From: UBA2705 sp963977125
GTDB taxonomy: Bacteria > Pseudomonadota > Alphaproteobacteria > Micavibrionales > Micavibrionaceae
Direction of reading: 5' to 3'
Assembly: GCA_963977125.1 (NCBI GenBank)
Contig: CAXBNJ010000002.1
Location: 434,001 to 498,000 of the forward strand
DNA: 64,000 nt
Position 1 is the stretch's first letter; each line of letters begins with the position of its first letter. Positions 1 through 9,338 of this stretch are shown one piece after another. The notes beneath the pieces are model-generated. The model was not told the DNA's origin, did no database searches, and was given only the letters and a program-made list of their open reading frames with translations. The position numbers and the translations under genes are program-made.

Positions 1-881
1 ACATCGCGCAAATTTTCTTCGGCCTGATAAGGCAGTAATTTTATATTTTCGAGGTTTAAACGCGCACGCTCTTTTGCTAAACGCTCATGCCCCGCCCCTT
101 CGCCGATAAAGACAAATTCGATTTCAGGATAATCTTCATTTAAGTAATAAGCCGCCCCCAGAATCGTTTGTATCGGATGCGCCCAACCAAGATTACCTGC
201 ATATAAAACGCGGAATTTCGGCGTGTCATCATTAAACAAAGCTTTTTTAAATTGCGTATTACCGCCAAAGACAAAATCAGCATCTTGCTTGGCTTTAATC
301 TCACGTACATCAAGACAGGGGTTATGCCAGTTCGGAATAACACTAATTTTGCGCGCAGGGATTTTATCTGCAATTAGATGCCGCGCCATGCAGCGCCCGA
401 TCACAATAACGCGGTCACAGTTAAGCAAAGCATGTTGCGATAGACGCTTCATAAAACGATAAATAAATTTCGGGATTTTTATATTCAAAACAGGGAATAA
501 ATCAGGGTAAACATCCTGACACCAATGCATATGCGCTGCGCCCATTTTCTTGGCCAGTAAATGCCCCAGCACGACCAGAATCGGCGGGTCTGTTTTACTC
601 ACCACCAGCTGATGCTTAGCCAAAAACAAGCCTGCCCAGAATAATTTTAACCAAACCAGCATATAGGCCAAAGCATTTTTCTGGCTCATATCCACCTTAA
701 CAGAGTGAACAAAGACGCCTTGATCGTCAAAAGCCTTGCTGGCGCCAGCCCCCGTAGTCAGAACAGTAACGTCCCATCCCGCTTGCACAAAAGCGCCAGC
801 CAAATCATGCAGCATCCGTCCCGTTGCGCCATGCGCCGGGGGATATACACGATTTATAAAAAGGACTGATGGTTTTTGCAT
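1..881 (-). CDS. GT4-family glycosyltransferase, C-terminus cut by window edge
   Basis: The reading frame is open from ATG at 881 to the window's left edge, giving about 293 residues without a stop. The N-terminus (MQKPSVLFINRVYPPAHGA) is the typical GT-B N-terminal strand and loop. The C-terminal half has the donor-site elements seen in GT4 proteins: a VLYAGNLGWAHP strand, then EFVFIGEGAGHERL and NIKLLPYQAEENL. It probably transfers a nucleotide-activated sugar onto a lipid-linked polysaccharide intermediate at the cytoplasmic face. It lies 55 bp downstream of an O-antigen ligase-type gene on the same strand, consistent with a surface polysaccharide locus. The acceptor and sugar cannot be deduced. 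Only the last part of the protein is missing. Confidence 0.85.
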   Translation of the reverse strand, partial: MQKPSVLFINRVYPPAHGATGRMLHDLAGAFVQAGWDVTVLTTGAGASKAFDDQGVFVHSVKVDMSQKNALAYMLVWLKLFWAGLFLAKHQLVVSKTDPPILVVLGHLLAKKMGAAHMHWCQDVYPDLFPVLNIKIPKFIYRFMKRLSQHALLNCDRVIVIGRCMARHLIADKIPARKISVIPNWHNPCLDVREIKAKQDADFVFGGNTQFKKALFNDDTPKFRVLYAGNLGWAHPIQTILGAAYYLNEDYPEIEFVFIGEGAGHERLAKERARLNLENIKLLPYQAEENLRD

Positions 882-936
882 AGGGCTCTTATCAAGTAAA
901 TCTTATCATTTAAACTATATAGTAAGTGCGTATTTA

Positions 937-2193
937 TTACGATCTATTTGAATACACCAAATCACGGGCATCTTCAACTGATGATAATGATGTACGGCGC
1001 GTAATTGCGCAAACCAGTAACAAAAGCAAACCAAAACTAAACGCCTTATGCGAGGCATAAAAGACACTGCTTATCAGCAACGGCAATAAAAGCGATAATG
1101 CCAGAGGCAGGTTTATGCGCATAAGCTTCATATTATTACGCAGTATGGCCAGCAGATAAAAACTCAGCATCGCGAAGCCAACAAGCCCCGTTTTAAAAAA
1201 GTAATAGCTAAATATGTTATGCGTATAGCCTACATTCATTTTACCGACCGCAGGGTTCTCAAACTGCGCGCCCCAGCCATAACCGAATAAAAAATGCCCT
1301 ATATCATGCGTTCCAAGCTCAATAACTTTACGGAGCTCCGCGCCGCGGCTATTAAAGCCGACTTGTATATGTTTCAGCTCTAAGCGCATAAAAACATCAT
1401 GAATATATGGATGACACGCGATAAAAAGAACGGCAAAAAGGACAACAAGCCGCAATGCCGTCTCAGGGCGATAAATTAATATATAAATGCTGAGCAAAAC
1501 ACCAAAGATAAGAACCGCCGCGACAGAAGCTCGCTGTAAGGCGAAGCCCGTGGCCAGTAACGGCAACACAGCCACCGCTGCGATTAAAAAACCAAAGCCC
1601 ATATTATAGAGCGCTGATCCATGCCGCGCCGTAATACGCAGAAAACTCGCCGCCAGTAAATATAGCGCCGCGAACAAAACCGCCGGCGTAATCGTCAAAT
1701 AAAGCGATACAGCATTAGCCATCCCCATATGCGGAAAAATCAAAGGTAAGAATATGCGGGCGGAAAATGCAATGCCAATAAACACCACACCAAATAAGAA
1801 TAAACGCCGAAAACCACGGCCTTCTTTGTATAAATGCGCATAGAGCAGCGGCAGCAAGAGAAAGACAAAGGCGATAAGATCTCGCAGCAACTCAGCTATA
1901 TTCGCACCAGAAAAAAGAGCCATCAGCACAGGGATGGTTAAGCCAAAAACAGCAAAACACTGCGCAGCGCTATACCACGAGTTCAATTGGTGATCCGCTT
2001 GATTGCTGTTTGGTTTTAGTACAAAGGCAGACAGCCCATGCACCCCAGCGCCAAAAAGTAATAAAGCAGCGATAAGAATTTCAATGACACCAATATTATC
2101 AGGCGTTGGCTGTCCGAATAAACCATATAAGCCCAGCGCCATTAAGACGGCTGAAAACTGTAAGGTTAAACTCGGCAAGGCTTGATTAGGCAT
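937..2193 (-). CDS. O-antigen ligase/polymerase (Wzy/WaaL-like) membrane protein
   Basis: This 418-residue protein has about ten to twelve hydrophobic segments and a large loop around residues 280-325. The loop contains GYGWGAQFE and is followed by YTHNIFSYYFFKTGLVGF, the H-N-x-F...G-L-x-G pattern of the Wzy_C/O-antigen ligase family. Members join or polymerise undecaprenyl-linked glycans at the periplasmic face of the inner membrane. It sits between a glycosyltransferase gene (55 bp downstream) and an rRNA methyltransferase gene (14 bp upstream), all on the minus strand. Family assignment is good; ligase versus polymerase cannot be settled from sequence. Confidence 0.8.
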   Translation of the reverse strand: MPNQALPSLTLQFSAVLMALGLYGLFGQPTPDNIGVIEILIAALLLFGAGVHGLSAFVLKPNSNQADHQLNSWYSAAQCFAVFGLTIPVLMALFSGANIAELLRDLIAFVFLLLPLLYAHLYKEGRGFRRLFLFGVVFIGIAFSARIFLPLIFPHMGMANAVSLYLTITPAVLFAALYLLAASFLRITARHGSALYNMGFGFLIAAVAVLPLLATGFALQRASVAAVLIFGVLLSIYILIYRPETALRLVVLFAVLFIACHPYIHDVFMRLELKHIQVGFNSRGAELRKVIELGTHDIGHFLFGYGWGAQFENPAVGKMNVGYTHNIFSYYFFKTGLVGFAMLSFYLLAILRNNMKLMRINLPLALSLLLPLLISSVFYASHKAFSFGLLLLLVCAITRRTSLSSVEDARDLVYSNRS

Positions 2194-2207
2194 CGCATTC
2201 TCATGAT

Positions 2208-3560
2208 TTATTCAAAAAAATCGTCTTCATCGTCGTTGCTGCTTTCACCTTCATTGACTTCTATGCGTTCTAAAACAGCCGCAAAAAATCCGTCCGTTCC
2301 GTGGCGCATCGGTGATAAGCGCATATAATTACCCTCTGATGGGCAAACAGCTTCTTCTGGCCATGCGTCTTTTATCGGCACAAGGCGATATTGCGTATTG
2401 CGTGCAAGGAAAGCTTCCACTTGCTGTTCGTTTTCTTGTTTTAACATTGAACAGGTCGCATAGACTATACGGCCGCCAAGCTTAACTGTATCTGACATTT
2501 TATCAAGAATCTCAGCTTGCGTGACCAGTAAGTCTTCAAATTTTGGACCATAATGATGCCAGCGCAAATCAGGATTACGGCGCCATGTACCTGTGCCTGA
2601 GCAAGGAACATCCAGTAAGGTTACATCAAAAGTCGCTTTTTGGCGGCGTAGCCATTTGCGGTTTTTGATATCTTCTAAACCGCGCACTTCAATAATATCC
2701 GACACGCCCGCACGTGTAAAACGTGGTCGAGCCTTCGCTAAACGGCGTGAATCAATATCCATCGCCACAACGCGCCCTTTACACTGCATCGCATTGGCCA
2801 AAGCCAAAGTCTTACCACCCGCACCAGCGCAATAATCAAGCACTTGCATAGAGGGCTGAGCGTTACACGCCAAAGCGATAAGCTGCGAGCCTTCATCTTG
2901 GATATCAATCAAACGTTTTTTAAATGTACGTGTTGTTGTTAAGAAGACTTTTTGTTTTAAGCGAATGCCCCACGGTGAAAACTCATGCGGTTTGGCCGAT
3001 ATATTTTCTTTTTTCAAGCTGTTCAACGCGTCTTCACGAGTAAGCTTGTTGATATTCACCCGCAAGTCCAAAGCCGCTTCGCCAAGATAGGCCTCCATTT
3101 CGGCACTGAAATCATCACCGTAAATAGATTTGATCTCTTCATAATGCTCTTCTGGTACTTCAGATACAACGCGTTCAGGCATATCTGGGTGAACAAGCGC
3201 TTGGCCGCATATTTTCTCTAGGCCAGATTTTTCTTCATCACTCATTAGCTCTGGGCTGTATTTATCGCCATTACAAATGCCTGCAATATACTCAATGTTT
3301 TGTTGTTCAAGCAAAGCAAGCGCCGCGAGCACATAGCTGCGTGCATTAAATTCTATGCCTGCAAAATCAAGCCACCACATAATCTTTGCATGAGAGCGCA
3401 TCGCGCCATAACAAAAAGCTGCAATGTAACGGCGGTCATTAGACCCTATATATTTGCGCCCCCGCATATAGTCACCAATAACATTATCCATAGGCACATA
3501 CGCGCTGTGAATTGTTTGATATATTTCAATTGATGCTTTTATTCTGGCCGAAGGTGTCAT
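2208..3560 (-). CDS. RsmB/NOP-family rRNA (cytosine-C5) methyltransferase
   Basis: A 450-residue SAM-dependent methyltransferase of the RsmB/NSUN class, expected to make 5-methylcytosine in rRNA. Motif I (DYCAGAGGKTLALA) is near residue 237, motif IV with its conserved cysteine (DVPCSGTGTWRR) near 315, and motif VI with the catalytic cysteine (YATCSM) near 366. The first 130 residues are helical and contain RKYIGSNDRRYIAAFCYGA, as in the RNA-binding N-terminus of RsmB-type enzymes. The C-terminus is acidic (SSNDDEDDFFE). It is the first gene of a minus-strand run with the O-antigen ligase-type gene 14 bp downstream. The exact target base is not deducible, so no symbol is given. Confidence 0.9.
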   Translation of the reverse strand: MTPSARIKASIEIYQTIHSAYVPMDNVIGDYMRGRKYIGSNDRRYIAAFCYGAMRSHAKIMWWLDFAGIEFNARSYVLAALALLEQQNIEYIAGICNGDKYSPELMSDEEKSGLEKICGQALVHPDMPERVVSEVPEEHYEEIKSIYGDDFSAEMEAYLGEAALDLRVNINKLTREDALNSLKKENISAKPHEFSPWGIRLKQKVFLTTTRTFKKRLIDIQDEGSQLIALACNAQPSMQVLDYCAGAGGKTLALANAMQCKGRVVAMDIDSRRLAKARPRFTRAGVSDIIEVRGLEDIKNRKWLRRQKATFDVTLLDVPCSGTGTWRRNPDLRWHHYGPKFEDLLVTQAEILDKMSDTVKLGGRIVYATCSMLKQENEQQVEAFLARNTQYRLVPIKDAWPEEAVCPSEGNYMRLSPMRHGTDGFFAAVLERIEVNEGESSNDDEDDFFE

Positions 3561-3634
3561 ATAAATAATACTCTATGTGTGCGTAATTACGCGTTTCAAT
3601 GATTTTTATCGATTTATTTTTAAGGTAGTGCCCC

Positions 3635-4483
3635 TTGTTACACCATTCATCACCAGATAATCAACCAAAGTTTGATATGGTCGAGTCAGCGGGCGTCGGA
3701 TATAAATATCTTTTTGATGAGCGCGTCTACCTGCTAAGGCTAATCGCAGCGCCATTCATCATTAAATTTGTAACCGTTTTGATCCTTGCGCTTTTCGGCG
3801 AAAATGTTTCATTTTTATCAGCGAATTTAATTTTATTACCCAGTTTATTTGCTGAAGGCTGGCTCTTAGCGCAAATAATACGCAGCTTTACTTTTAATGA
3901 GCGCTGGCCAATGGCCCTAAGCGGCGAAAGCAAATTAGATCAGAATAAATTATTTAACCGCCAGAACTGCATAATAGCTGGCATAATCACTTACGTTCTG
4001 ATTAATCTTGCCTTTTATGGCTTACAGAGCATTCTTGTGCTCAGCCCCGAAGATTTAGAGACCCTAACACAGATCAGCAATGGTACACCGCTCGCAGAGG
4101 GGCAAACATTTTCCTTCTTACCAATAGTGACGATGATTGTAATATTGTTCTCTATGGTATTTTGGTTCCCGCTAATCTGGTTATATATCGCGGCGAGCGC
4201 CAATATATACTTTAAAGACTTTTACCTGACCATTATGAAGCAGCGCCTATCCATGCGCCTTATTGCAACGTGGATGATCTGCCTAATACCCTTTTTAGTC
4301 GCACTGGCCTTTATCAGAAACTTCATCGTCACAGCGTTTGGCATGGATTTATCAGCGCTCTCTACGGCTGAGAGTATCCTACTCGAATCTGTAACGCAGT
4401 TTATAGGCTTCTTGATTAGCATCGTTAGCACCGTCGCTATTACAAACGGAATCAGCCAGTATTTCAAAACAAATAGCCAATAA
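3635..4483 (+). CDS. Polytopic membrane protein of unknown function
   Basis: A 282-residue protein with five to six predicted transmembrane helices, clearest around residues 33-55 (LRLIAAPFIIKFVTVLILALF), 60-80, 110-130, 165-190, 210-230 and 255-275. No catalytic motif is recognised. The start at 3635 is TTG, preceded by AAGG about 9 bases upstream; an in-frame ATG at 3677 is the alternative. It is transcribed divergently from the rRNA methyltransferase and lies 55 bp before a ferredoxin gene. The general look (short cytoplasmic N-terminus, loosely packed helices) resembles Yip1-type proteins, but this is only an impression. Confidence 0.65.
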   Translation: MLHHSSPDNQPKFDMVESAGVGYKYLFDERVYLLRLIAAPFIIKFVTVLILALFGENVSFLSANLILLPSLFAEGWLLAQIIRSFTFNERWPMALSGESKLDQNKLFNRQNCIIAGIITYVLINLAFYGLQSILVLSPEDLETLTQISNGTPLAEGQTFSFLPIVTMIVILFSMVFWFPLIWLYIAASANIYFKDFYLTIMKQRLSMRLIATWMICLIPFLVALAFIRNFIVTAFGMDLSALSTAESILLESVTQFIGFLISIVSTVAITNGISQYFKTNSQ

Positions 4484-4538
4484 ATTCAATTCCATTCATT
4501 CCAGATACTCACTCTTATAAAAACATTCTAGGCTGACC

Positions 4539-4850
4539 ATGAAAATAATCGTCACAGACTTTGATAATAAAGAACATCACCTCGAGGCGATTGAAGGCTG
4601 GCGGATCATGGAAATCATCCGTGATTATGGCTTGCCCATCAAAGCAGAGTGTGGCGGCGCTTGTTGCTGCGCGACATGCCATGTCTATGTTGATGAAGAC
4701 TGGATCGACAAGATACCCGATGCCCGTGATGACGAACTTGATATGCTTGATCAGGCGGTCGACATTGAAGATAATTCAAGATTATCCTGCCAGTTAATAA
4801 TGTGCGAAGCCTTAGATGGCATTCGTTTAAAACTCGCGCCGACAGGATAA
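4539..4850 (+). CDS. [2Fe-2S] ferredoxin, adrenodoxin/putidaredoxin type
   Basis: A 103-residue electron carrier. The cluster ligands fit the vertebrate-type pattern: C38, C44, C47 (CGGACCCATC) and C84 (RLSCQL). The tyrosine/tryptophan and acidic helix between them (DEDWIDKIPDARDDELDML) is the usual partner-binding surface. Length and ligand spacing match Fdx of the ISC system or P450-type ferredoxins; no isc or P450 gene is adjacent, so the redox partner is unknown. C42 and C43 are extra cysteines within the first loop. It is followed by a bidirectional terminator shared with the converging gene downstream. Confidence 0.92.
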   Translation: MKIIVTDFDNKEHHLEAIEGWRIMEIIRDYGLPIKAECGGACCCATCHVYVDEDWIDKIPDARDDELDMLDQAVDIEDNSRLSCQLIMCEALDGIRLKLAPTG

Positions 4851-4898
4851 CGCTCTTTTCTACCAACGCCACAGAGCCCATAGCAGCAAACAAGCAAA

Positions 4899-4936
4899 AA
4901 AAAAAAGAAGAGCCAATTAGCCCTTCTTTTCATTTT
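4899..4936. terminator. Bidirectional Rho-independent terminator
   Basis: An 8-bp arm (AAAAGAAG at 4903-4910 with CTTCTTTT at 4923-4930), plus two further G-C pairs after one mismatch, closes a CAATTA loop. The run of A before it gives a strong U-tract on the minus strand, so it best serves the gene ending at 4964. On the plus strand the T-rich tail is weaker and serves the ferredoxin gene. Confidence 0.75.
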
Positions 4937-4963
4937 TGGTGTAAAATTTTATTTAGCAAGCGA

Positions 4964-5578
4964 TTAGCTCGGGCCAGAGAACATACCTGAGTTTTTCTCG
5001 ATGTTATATTTATAGTTTTGTGTTTCATTGCCTTTAGCTTCAAGGCCGCCACCAGGGCTAACACGTTCAATTTTGCTAATATTCGCCATCATATCCATAG
5101 CAGCAATTTTAGTCTGTTTGATTTGCTGCTTAAAGCTTTGATAGGCTGCAGCGAATGAATCTTTAGCGATTTCTTTGCCCATAATCATCATGCGCTTAAT
5201 CGTACCGCTTTCATCATGTTCACTATCCAATGCGTTATCAAAGGCTTTCTTGGCTGGCTGCTTACCGCCGCCACCTTTACCGCTACGCCCTGATGTGCCT
5301 GTTTCATCTTCTTCGTCATCATTAGCCGTTTCAATGTCTAAAAAGGTGCGCGCTTGGAAGCTAACAGGATAGTTAGCGAGCTCTTTTGGCTCTAAAGCAC
5401 GACCGGTCAAACCAGCTTTTAATTCTATATGCAATTCACGCTGATCTCTCCAGTCAAAGACCATACAGTGGCTCTTATGGTCACCAGCAACGTGATACTT
5501 CTTTACAACGCGTTTGCCTTGATAAAGAGGCTCTTTTAAATCTGAGGATTCAATAAGCTCGTTAATATTTACCTTCAT
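4964..5578 (-). CDS. Unknown soluble acidic protein
   Basis: This 204-residue protein is not recognised. Residues 1-80 look like a compact mixed domain (KKYHVAGDHKSHCMVFDWRD, then HIELKAGLTGRALEPKELA). Residues 82-112 form a low-complexity acidic/Gly-Lys linker (NDDEEDETGTSGRSGKGGGG). Residues 113-170 form an amphipathic helical region rich in Met and Lys. There is no signal peptide or membrane segment. It is monocistronic: a terminator lies downstream, and a 500-bp AT-rich region separates its start from the divergent secreted repeat protein. Confidence 0.7.
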   Translation of the reverse strand: MKVNINELIESSDLKEPLYQGKRVVKKYHVAGDHKSHCMVFDWRDQRELHIELKAGLTGRALEPKELANYPVSFQARTFLDIETANDDEEDETGTSGRSGKGGGGKQPAKKAFDNALDSEHDESGTIKRMMIMGKEIAKDSFAAAYQSFKQQIKQTKIAAMDMMANISKIERVSPGGGLEAKGNETQNYKYNIEKNSGMFSGPS

Positions 5579-6077
5579 AGGAATTCTCCGTTACTTTACA
5601 CCGTTTAAATTTATAACCATATACGTCTTATATAATGAACCTAAATAAACACTCTCAAGTTAGGCGATATTCTCGGCTCATGCTGTTCAACGCTAGTGAT
5701 TACATATTGTCCTGATATGTTTAAAAAAGTCTTAATAAATATGTCAAACAGCAGAAAAACTTTCATTCCCTTGATCAAGACATTCTTTTATAAGCAATAT
5801 CAGCAACTTAACTTTGATGTAAATTAAAAAAACATTAGAAACCATCTGTTAACACTTATATGTTCTAATGAAGGCAGTAATTTATTGTTATTAGATAATT
5901 CATTATAGAACACTCTAAATAAGTCCGCATATAAGAAGAAACTAGATAAAAACTAGATAAAACTTTATATAAATGCGTAAAAACAATAAGTTATGATATA
6001 TTTTTGCAACGGGGGACGGTTTCGCTATATCATTAATATATCAGCATTTTTATAAAGCTTAAAAGAGGGAACATCAT
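5579..6077. other. AT-rich divergent intergenic region
   Basis: This 499-bp gap separates two divergently transcribed genes and holds no plausible ORF or RNA gene. It is markedly AT-rich compared with its flanks. Near 5939-5963 there is an imperfect direct repeat of ACTAGATAAAA. The last 20 bases carry a good ribosome-binding site (AGAGGGA) for the secreted protein at 6078. It probably contains both promoters, but no box pair stands out enough to place them. Confidence 0.5.
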
Positions 6078-7298
6078 ATGTTTAAAACAAAAAAATTATT
6101 ATCAGCCATGGCAGTAGCAGCTATATTAAGCGCTACGCCACTTGCTGGTGCACAGGCGGCTCAGTCGACAGGTAGTCAGGGTCCTGTATATATCCCGCCA
6201 GCCGAACTTGCGCTGGATCTTTCTAACTCCAGCTATAATAACAGCGGTTGGAACGACCATTATTACTACGATGATTACTATGGCGGATATGGCGGCTATG
6301 GCGGATATGGCAGCCAATACAATACGAGTAACTATGAACATTCATATGGCGGCATGTATGCCGATCAGAATGCATTTGGTACATATGATGTGTATGACCC
6401 CAAAACAGGCATGACGGGCACAATGACCCAGTCTGATATCATGAGCAATTTTTCAAGTAGCGGCGGGTTTCAAGACATTGATTATTCAAGCTTTTTGGCC
6501 GACGCCACATCAGCGGGCTCTTTAAATACTGATTATTTTAGCGCTCTGTCTAGCACCGCGACACCAGGCACAACCGGCAGCAGCGGCAGCTACTTAAGTG
6601 ATGCCGCGAGCTCTCTTTGGGGTAGCTACGGGGCTAGCGGCCAAGACGCCGTGACCAAGCAAGCGACCAGCGCTCTTACTTCCTATTTAGGTTCGAATAG
6701 TACGCTTGGTGGCTTATTAGGCTCTGCGGACGACGAATCGGATCTAAGCTTTGGTGTTTCAACAAACAGAGTGGTTACCGATGTTGCAGAGAGTATGTTC
6801 CCATCTGAGAGTTTCGTATCGTCTCTTGGCTCACTAAGCACAATTGGTGGACTAGATAGCCTTAGTGGTTTCTATGACAGCTTTGCAAATACTTCATTTG
6901 CTAGTGCTCTAGGCCTAAGCGGAACATTAGGTGATGGCGCAAACAAACTCGGCGAAGCAGCTGTTGATGGTATGGGCGACTTAATGGGCTCACTTGGCGA
7001 TAGCTTCGGAGACTTTAGCTTAAGTGACTTTAGCATGGGTGACTTTGATCTTGGATCCTTCGACCTAGGCTCACTTGATTTTGCAAGCTTTGATATGGGC
7101 GGCATTACAGACGGACTAGGCGATATGCTTGGTGGTTTTGATATCGGTGGATTTGACCTTGGTAGCCTTGATATGAGCAGCATTACAGACTCAATCAGTG
7201 GTGCACTAGGTGATACGATCTCAGGTATGCTCGGTGATTTCCTTGGTGGATTTGACATGGGTAGCATCGTCAGCGGTATCGGCAGCTTCTTTGGCTAA
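6078..7298 (+). CDS. Secreted Gly/Ser/Tyr/Asp-rich repeat protein
   Basis: A 406-residue exported protein. It has a clear Sec signal peptide (MFKTKKLLSAMAVAAIL...) with a likely cut after AQA near residue 27. Residues 50-80 are Tyr/Gly-rich (DHYYYDDYYGGYGGYGGYG). A Ser/Thr/Ala-rich middle follows. The last 130 residues carry tandem five-residue steps such as SDFSMGDFDLGSFDLGSLDF with Phe/Leu alternating at fixed positions, ending in GGFDMGSIVSGIGSFFG. Enzyme motifs and cysteines are absent. The composition suggests a structural, surface or matrix protein, or a self-assembling fibre; this is inference. Expression seems insulated: a long AT-rich leader lies upstream and a perfect terminator downstream. 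Confidence 0.8.
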   Translation: MFKTKKLLSAMAVAAILSATPLAGAQAAQSTGSQGPVYIPPAELALDLSNSSYNNSGWNDHYYYDDYYGGYGGYGGYGSQYNTSNYEHSYGGMYADQNAFGTYDVYDPKTGMTGTMTQSDIMSNFSSSGGFQDIDYSSFLADATSAGSLNTDYFSALSSTATPGTTGSSGSYLSDAASSLWGSYGASGQDAVTKQATSALTSYLGSNSTLGGLLGSADDESDLSFGVSTNRVVTDVAESMFPSESFVSSLGSLSTIGGLDSLSGFYDSFANTSFASALGLSGTLGDGANKLGEAAVDGMGDLMGSLGDSFGDFSLSDFSMGDFDLGSFDLGSLDFASFDMGGITDGLGDMLGGFDIGGFDLGSLDMSSITDSISGALGDTISGMLGDFLGGFDMGSIVSGIGSFFG

Positions 7299-7334
7299 AG
7301 ACCAACACCTCTAATTTTAAGCTTATAATTCATA

Positions 7335-7371
7335 CAATACCCGCTCCTTCCGAGCGGGTATTGTTTATTTA
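7335..7371 (+). terminator. Rho-independent terminator
   Basis: A perfect 12-bp stem (CAATACCCGCTC at 7335-7346 with GAGCGGGTATTG at 7352-7363), a 5-base loop and a TTTATTT tail lie 37 bp after the secreted repeat protein gene. Confidence 0.9.
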
Positions 7372-7396
7372 AAAACAGCATTATGTAAGAAATATA

Positions 7397-7425
7397 TTGA
7401 AAAGCTCAGAAATACACTGTATTAG
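7397..7425 (+). promoter_or_regulatory. Candidate sigma-70 promoter of typA
   Basis: TTGAAA (7397-7402), a 17-base spacer and TATTAG (7420-7425) lie 54-66 bases before the typA start codons and just after the upstream terminator. The boxes match consensus at 5/6 and 4/6 positions. Confidence 0.5.
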
Positions 7426-7490
7426 AGCGGCTGAGATATTTTTTAAATGCGGGAAACCGTATATACATATAGAAGAGAATGAGAGCCCCA

Positions 7491-9305
7491 ATGTCTGAAA
7501 TAAGAAACGTTGCTATTATCGCCCACGTTGACCACGGAAAAACAACCCTGATCGATTCTATCTTCAAGCAAAGCGGCACATTCCGTACGAACCAAAATAT
7601 GGATGAGCGCATAATGGATTCCAATGATTTGGAAAAAGAGCGCGGCATTACTATTCTAGCTAAATGTACAGCCGTTGAATGGAATGACTACCGTATTAAT
7701 ATTATTGATACACCAGGACACGCCGATTTCGGCGGCGAAGTTGAACGTGTACTCTCTATGGCTGATGGTGTTATCTTACTGGCTGATGCTGCAGAAGGCC
7801 CAATGCCACAAACAAAATTCGTTTTATCAAAAGCCCTTAAGCTTGGCCTTAAGCCAATTGTTGTTGTAAACAAAATTGATAAATCTGACAGCCGCGGCGA
7901 AGACGTTGTTGACGAAATCTTCGACCTGTTCGTATCTCTTGATGCTAATGATGAACAGCTTGATTTCCCAGTTCTTTATGCTTCAGGCCGTGACGGCTGG
8001 GCTGTAGCCAACCTTGAAGAAGATAAACGTGAAAACCTTGATCCGCTACTAAGCTTGATCACAAAACACGTCCCTGCCCCTACAAACGATGCTGAAGCGC
8101 CTTTCTCAATGCTCGCAACTATGCTTGATAAAGACAACTTCTTGGGCCGCGTTCTAACAGGTAAAGTTTATGGCGGTACAGCCAAAATCAACGATACCGT
8201 TCAATCGGTTGACCTTAATGGCAATAAAGTTGAATCTTTCCGCCTCACCAAGCTTTTACGCTTTGATGGCATTGAACGTAAACCAGTAGACGAAGTACGC
8301 GCTGGTGATATCGTTTGTATCGCAGGTATTAAAGAAACAACGGTGTCGAACACAATATGTGCGCCGGATCACCTTGTACCGATACAATCAACACCAATTG
8401 ATCCGCCAACAATGGCGATTACTATGACCGTTAACGATTCACCATTATGTGGTCGTGAAGGTACTAAACTAACAACCGTCATGATTCGTGACCGCTTGCT
8501 CGCTGAAGATGAAGGCAACGTTGCTATTTCTGTTACTGAATCTGACAACAAAGACGCTTATGAAGTTGGTGGCCGTGGCGAATTGCAGCTTGGCGTATTG
8601 ATTGAAACCATGCGTCGCGAAGGTTTTGAAATCACAATTTCTAAGCCACGCGTTCTGCTTAAAGAAATCGATGGCCAAAAACTTGAGCCTTATGAAGAAG
8701 TCTTTATTGACGTTGATGACGAGTATTCAGGCGTAGTTGTTGAAAAAATGCAAATGCGTAAAGCTGAAATGACTGACATGCGTCAAGCCATCGGCAAAAC
8801 CCGTATAACCTTCACAGCGCCCTCACGTGGCCTGATTGGTTACCAGAGTGAGTTTATGACTGACACACGCGGCACAGGCGTCATGAACCGTGTATTCCTT
8901 GAATACGGCCCATATAAAGGTGATATCAAAGGTCGCCGTAACGGTGTATTGATCTCAAACGCTGACGGTAAAGCTGTTTCTTATGCTCTCTTTAACTTAC
9001 AAGATCGTGGCATCATGTTCATTAACGCACAAACAGATGTGTATGAAGGCATGATTATTGGCCAACATAACCGTGAAAACGACCTTGACGTAAACGTTCT
9101 AAAAGGTAAAAAACTGACCAACGTTCGCGCGTCTGGTACAGATGAAGCCGTTTCACTGACAACAGTACGTGAGCTAACTTTGGAGCACATGATGTCATAC
9201 ATTAACGATGATGAACTTGTTGAAGTCACGCCTGTGTGCTTAAGACTGCGCAAACGTCACCTTAAGCCAAGCGACAGAAAATTAGCAGCCAAAAAAGCGT
9301 CTTAA
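7491..9305 (+). CDS. typA: Translational GTPase TypA/BipA
   Basis: A ribosome-associated GTPase of the EF-G-like family that supports 50S assembly and growth under stress or cold. From ATG 7491 it is 604 residues, normal for the family. G motifs are intact: AHVDHGKT (G1, near residue 8), RGITI (G2), DTPGHADF (G3) and NKID (G4). The C-terminal TypA-specific part includes PSRGLIGYQSEF. An in-frame ATG at 7479 exists, but its only Shine-Dalgarno-like stretch touches the codon, whereas GAGAG lies 5 bases before 7491 and the family usually starts just before the first beta strand. It appears monocistronic, with its own promoter and terminator. Confidence 0.97.
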   Translation: MSEIRNVAIIAHVDHGKTTLIDSIFKQSGTFRTNQNMDERIMDSNDLEKERGITILAKCTAVEWNDYRINIIDTPGHADFGGEVERVLSMADGVILLADAAEGPMPQTKFVLSKALKLGLKPIVVVNKIDKSDSRGEDVVDEIFDLFVSLDANDEQLDFPVLYASGRDGWAVANLEEDKRENLDPLLSLITKHVPAPTNDAEAPFSMLATMLDKDNFLGRVLTGKVYGGTAKINDTVQSVDLNGNKVESFRLTKLLRFDGIERKPVDEVRAGDIVCIAGIKETTVSNTICAPDHLVPIQSTPIDPPTMAITMTVNDSPLCGREGTKLTTVMIRDRLLAEDEGNVAISVTESDNKDAYEVGGRGELQLGVLIETMRREGFEITISKPRVLLKEIDGQKLEPYEEVFIDVDDEYSGVVVEKMQMRKAEMTDMRQAIGKTRITFTAPSRGLIGYQSEFMTDTRGTGVMNRVFLEYGPYKGDIKGRRNGVLISNADGKAVSYALFNLQDRGIMFINAQTDVYEGMIIGQHNRENDLDVNVLKGKKLTNVRASGTDEAVSLTTVRELTLEHMMSYINDDELVEVTPVCLRLRKRHLKPSDRKLAAKKAS

Positions 9306-9338
9306 TACGCCTAAAGCGATCTGTTCTTATTCTATTTC

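Noticed and set aside
6223..6423. His/Met/Tyr-rich frames overlapping the secreted repeat protein
   Set aside because: Shadows of the GGY and YYD codons of the signal-peptide-bearing plus-strand gene.
6078..7298. Gly/Asp-rich repeats considered as RTX calcium-binding nonapeptides
   Set aside because: The GGxGxDxUx pattern is absent; the period is about five residues and Phe/Leu-based, and the protein has a Sec signal peptide.
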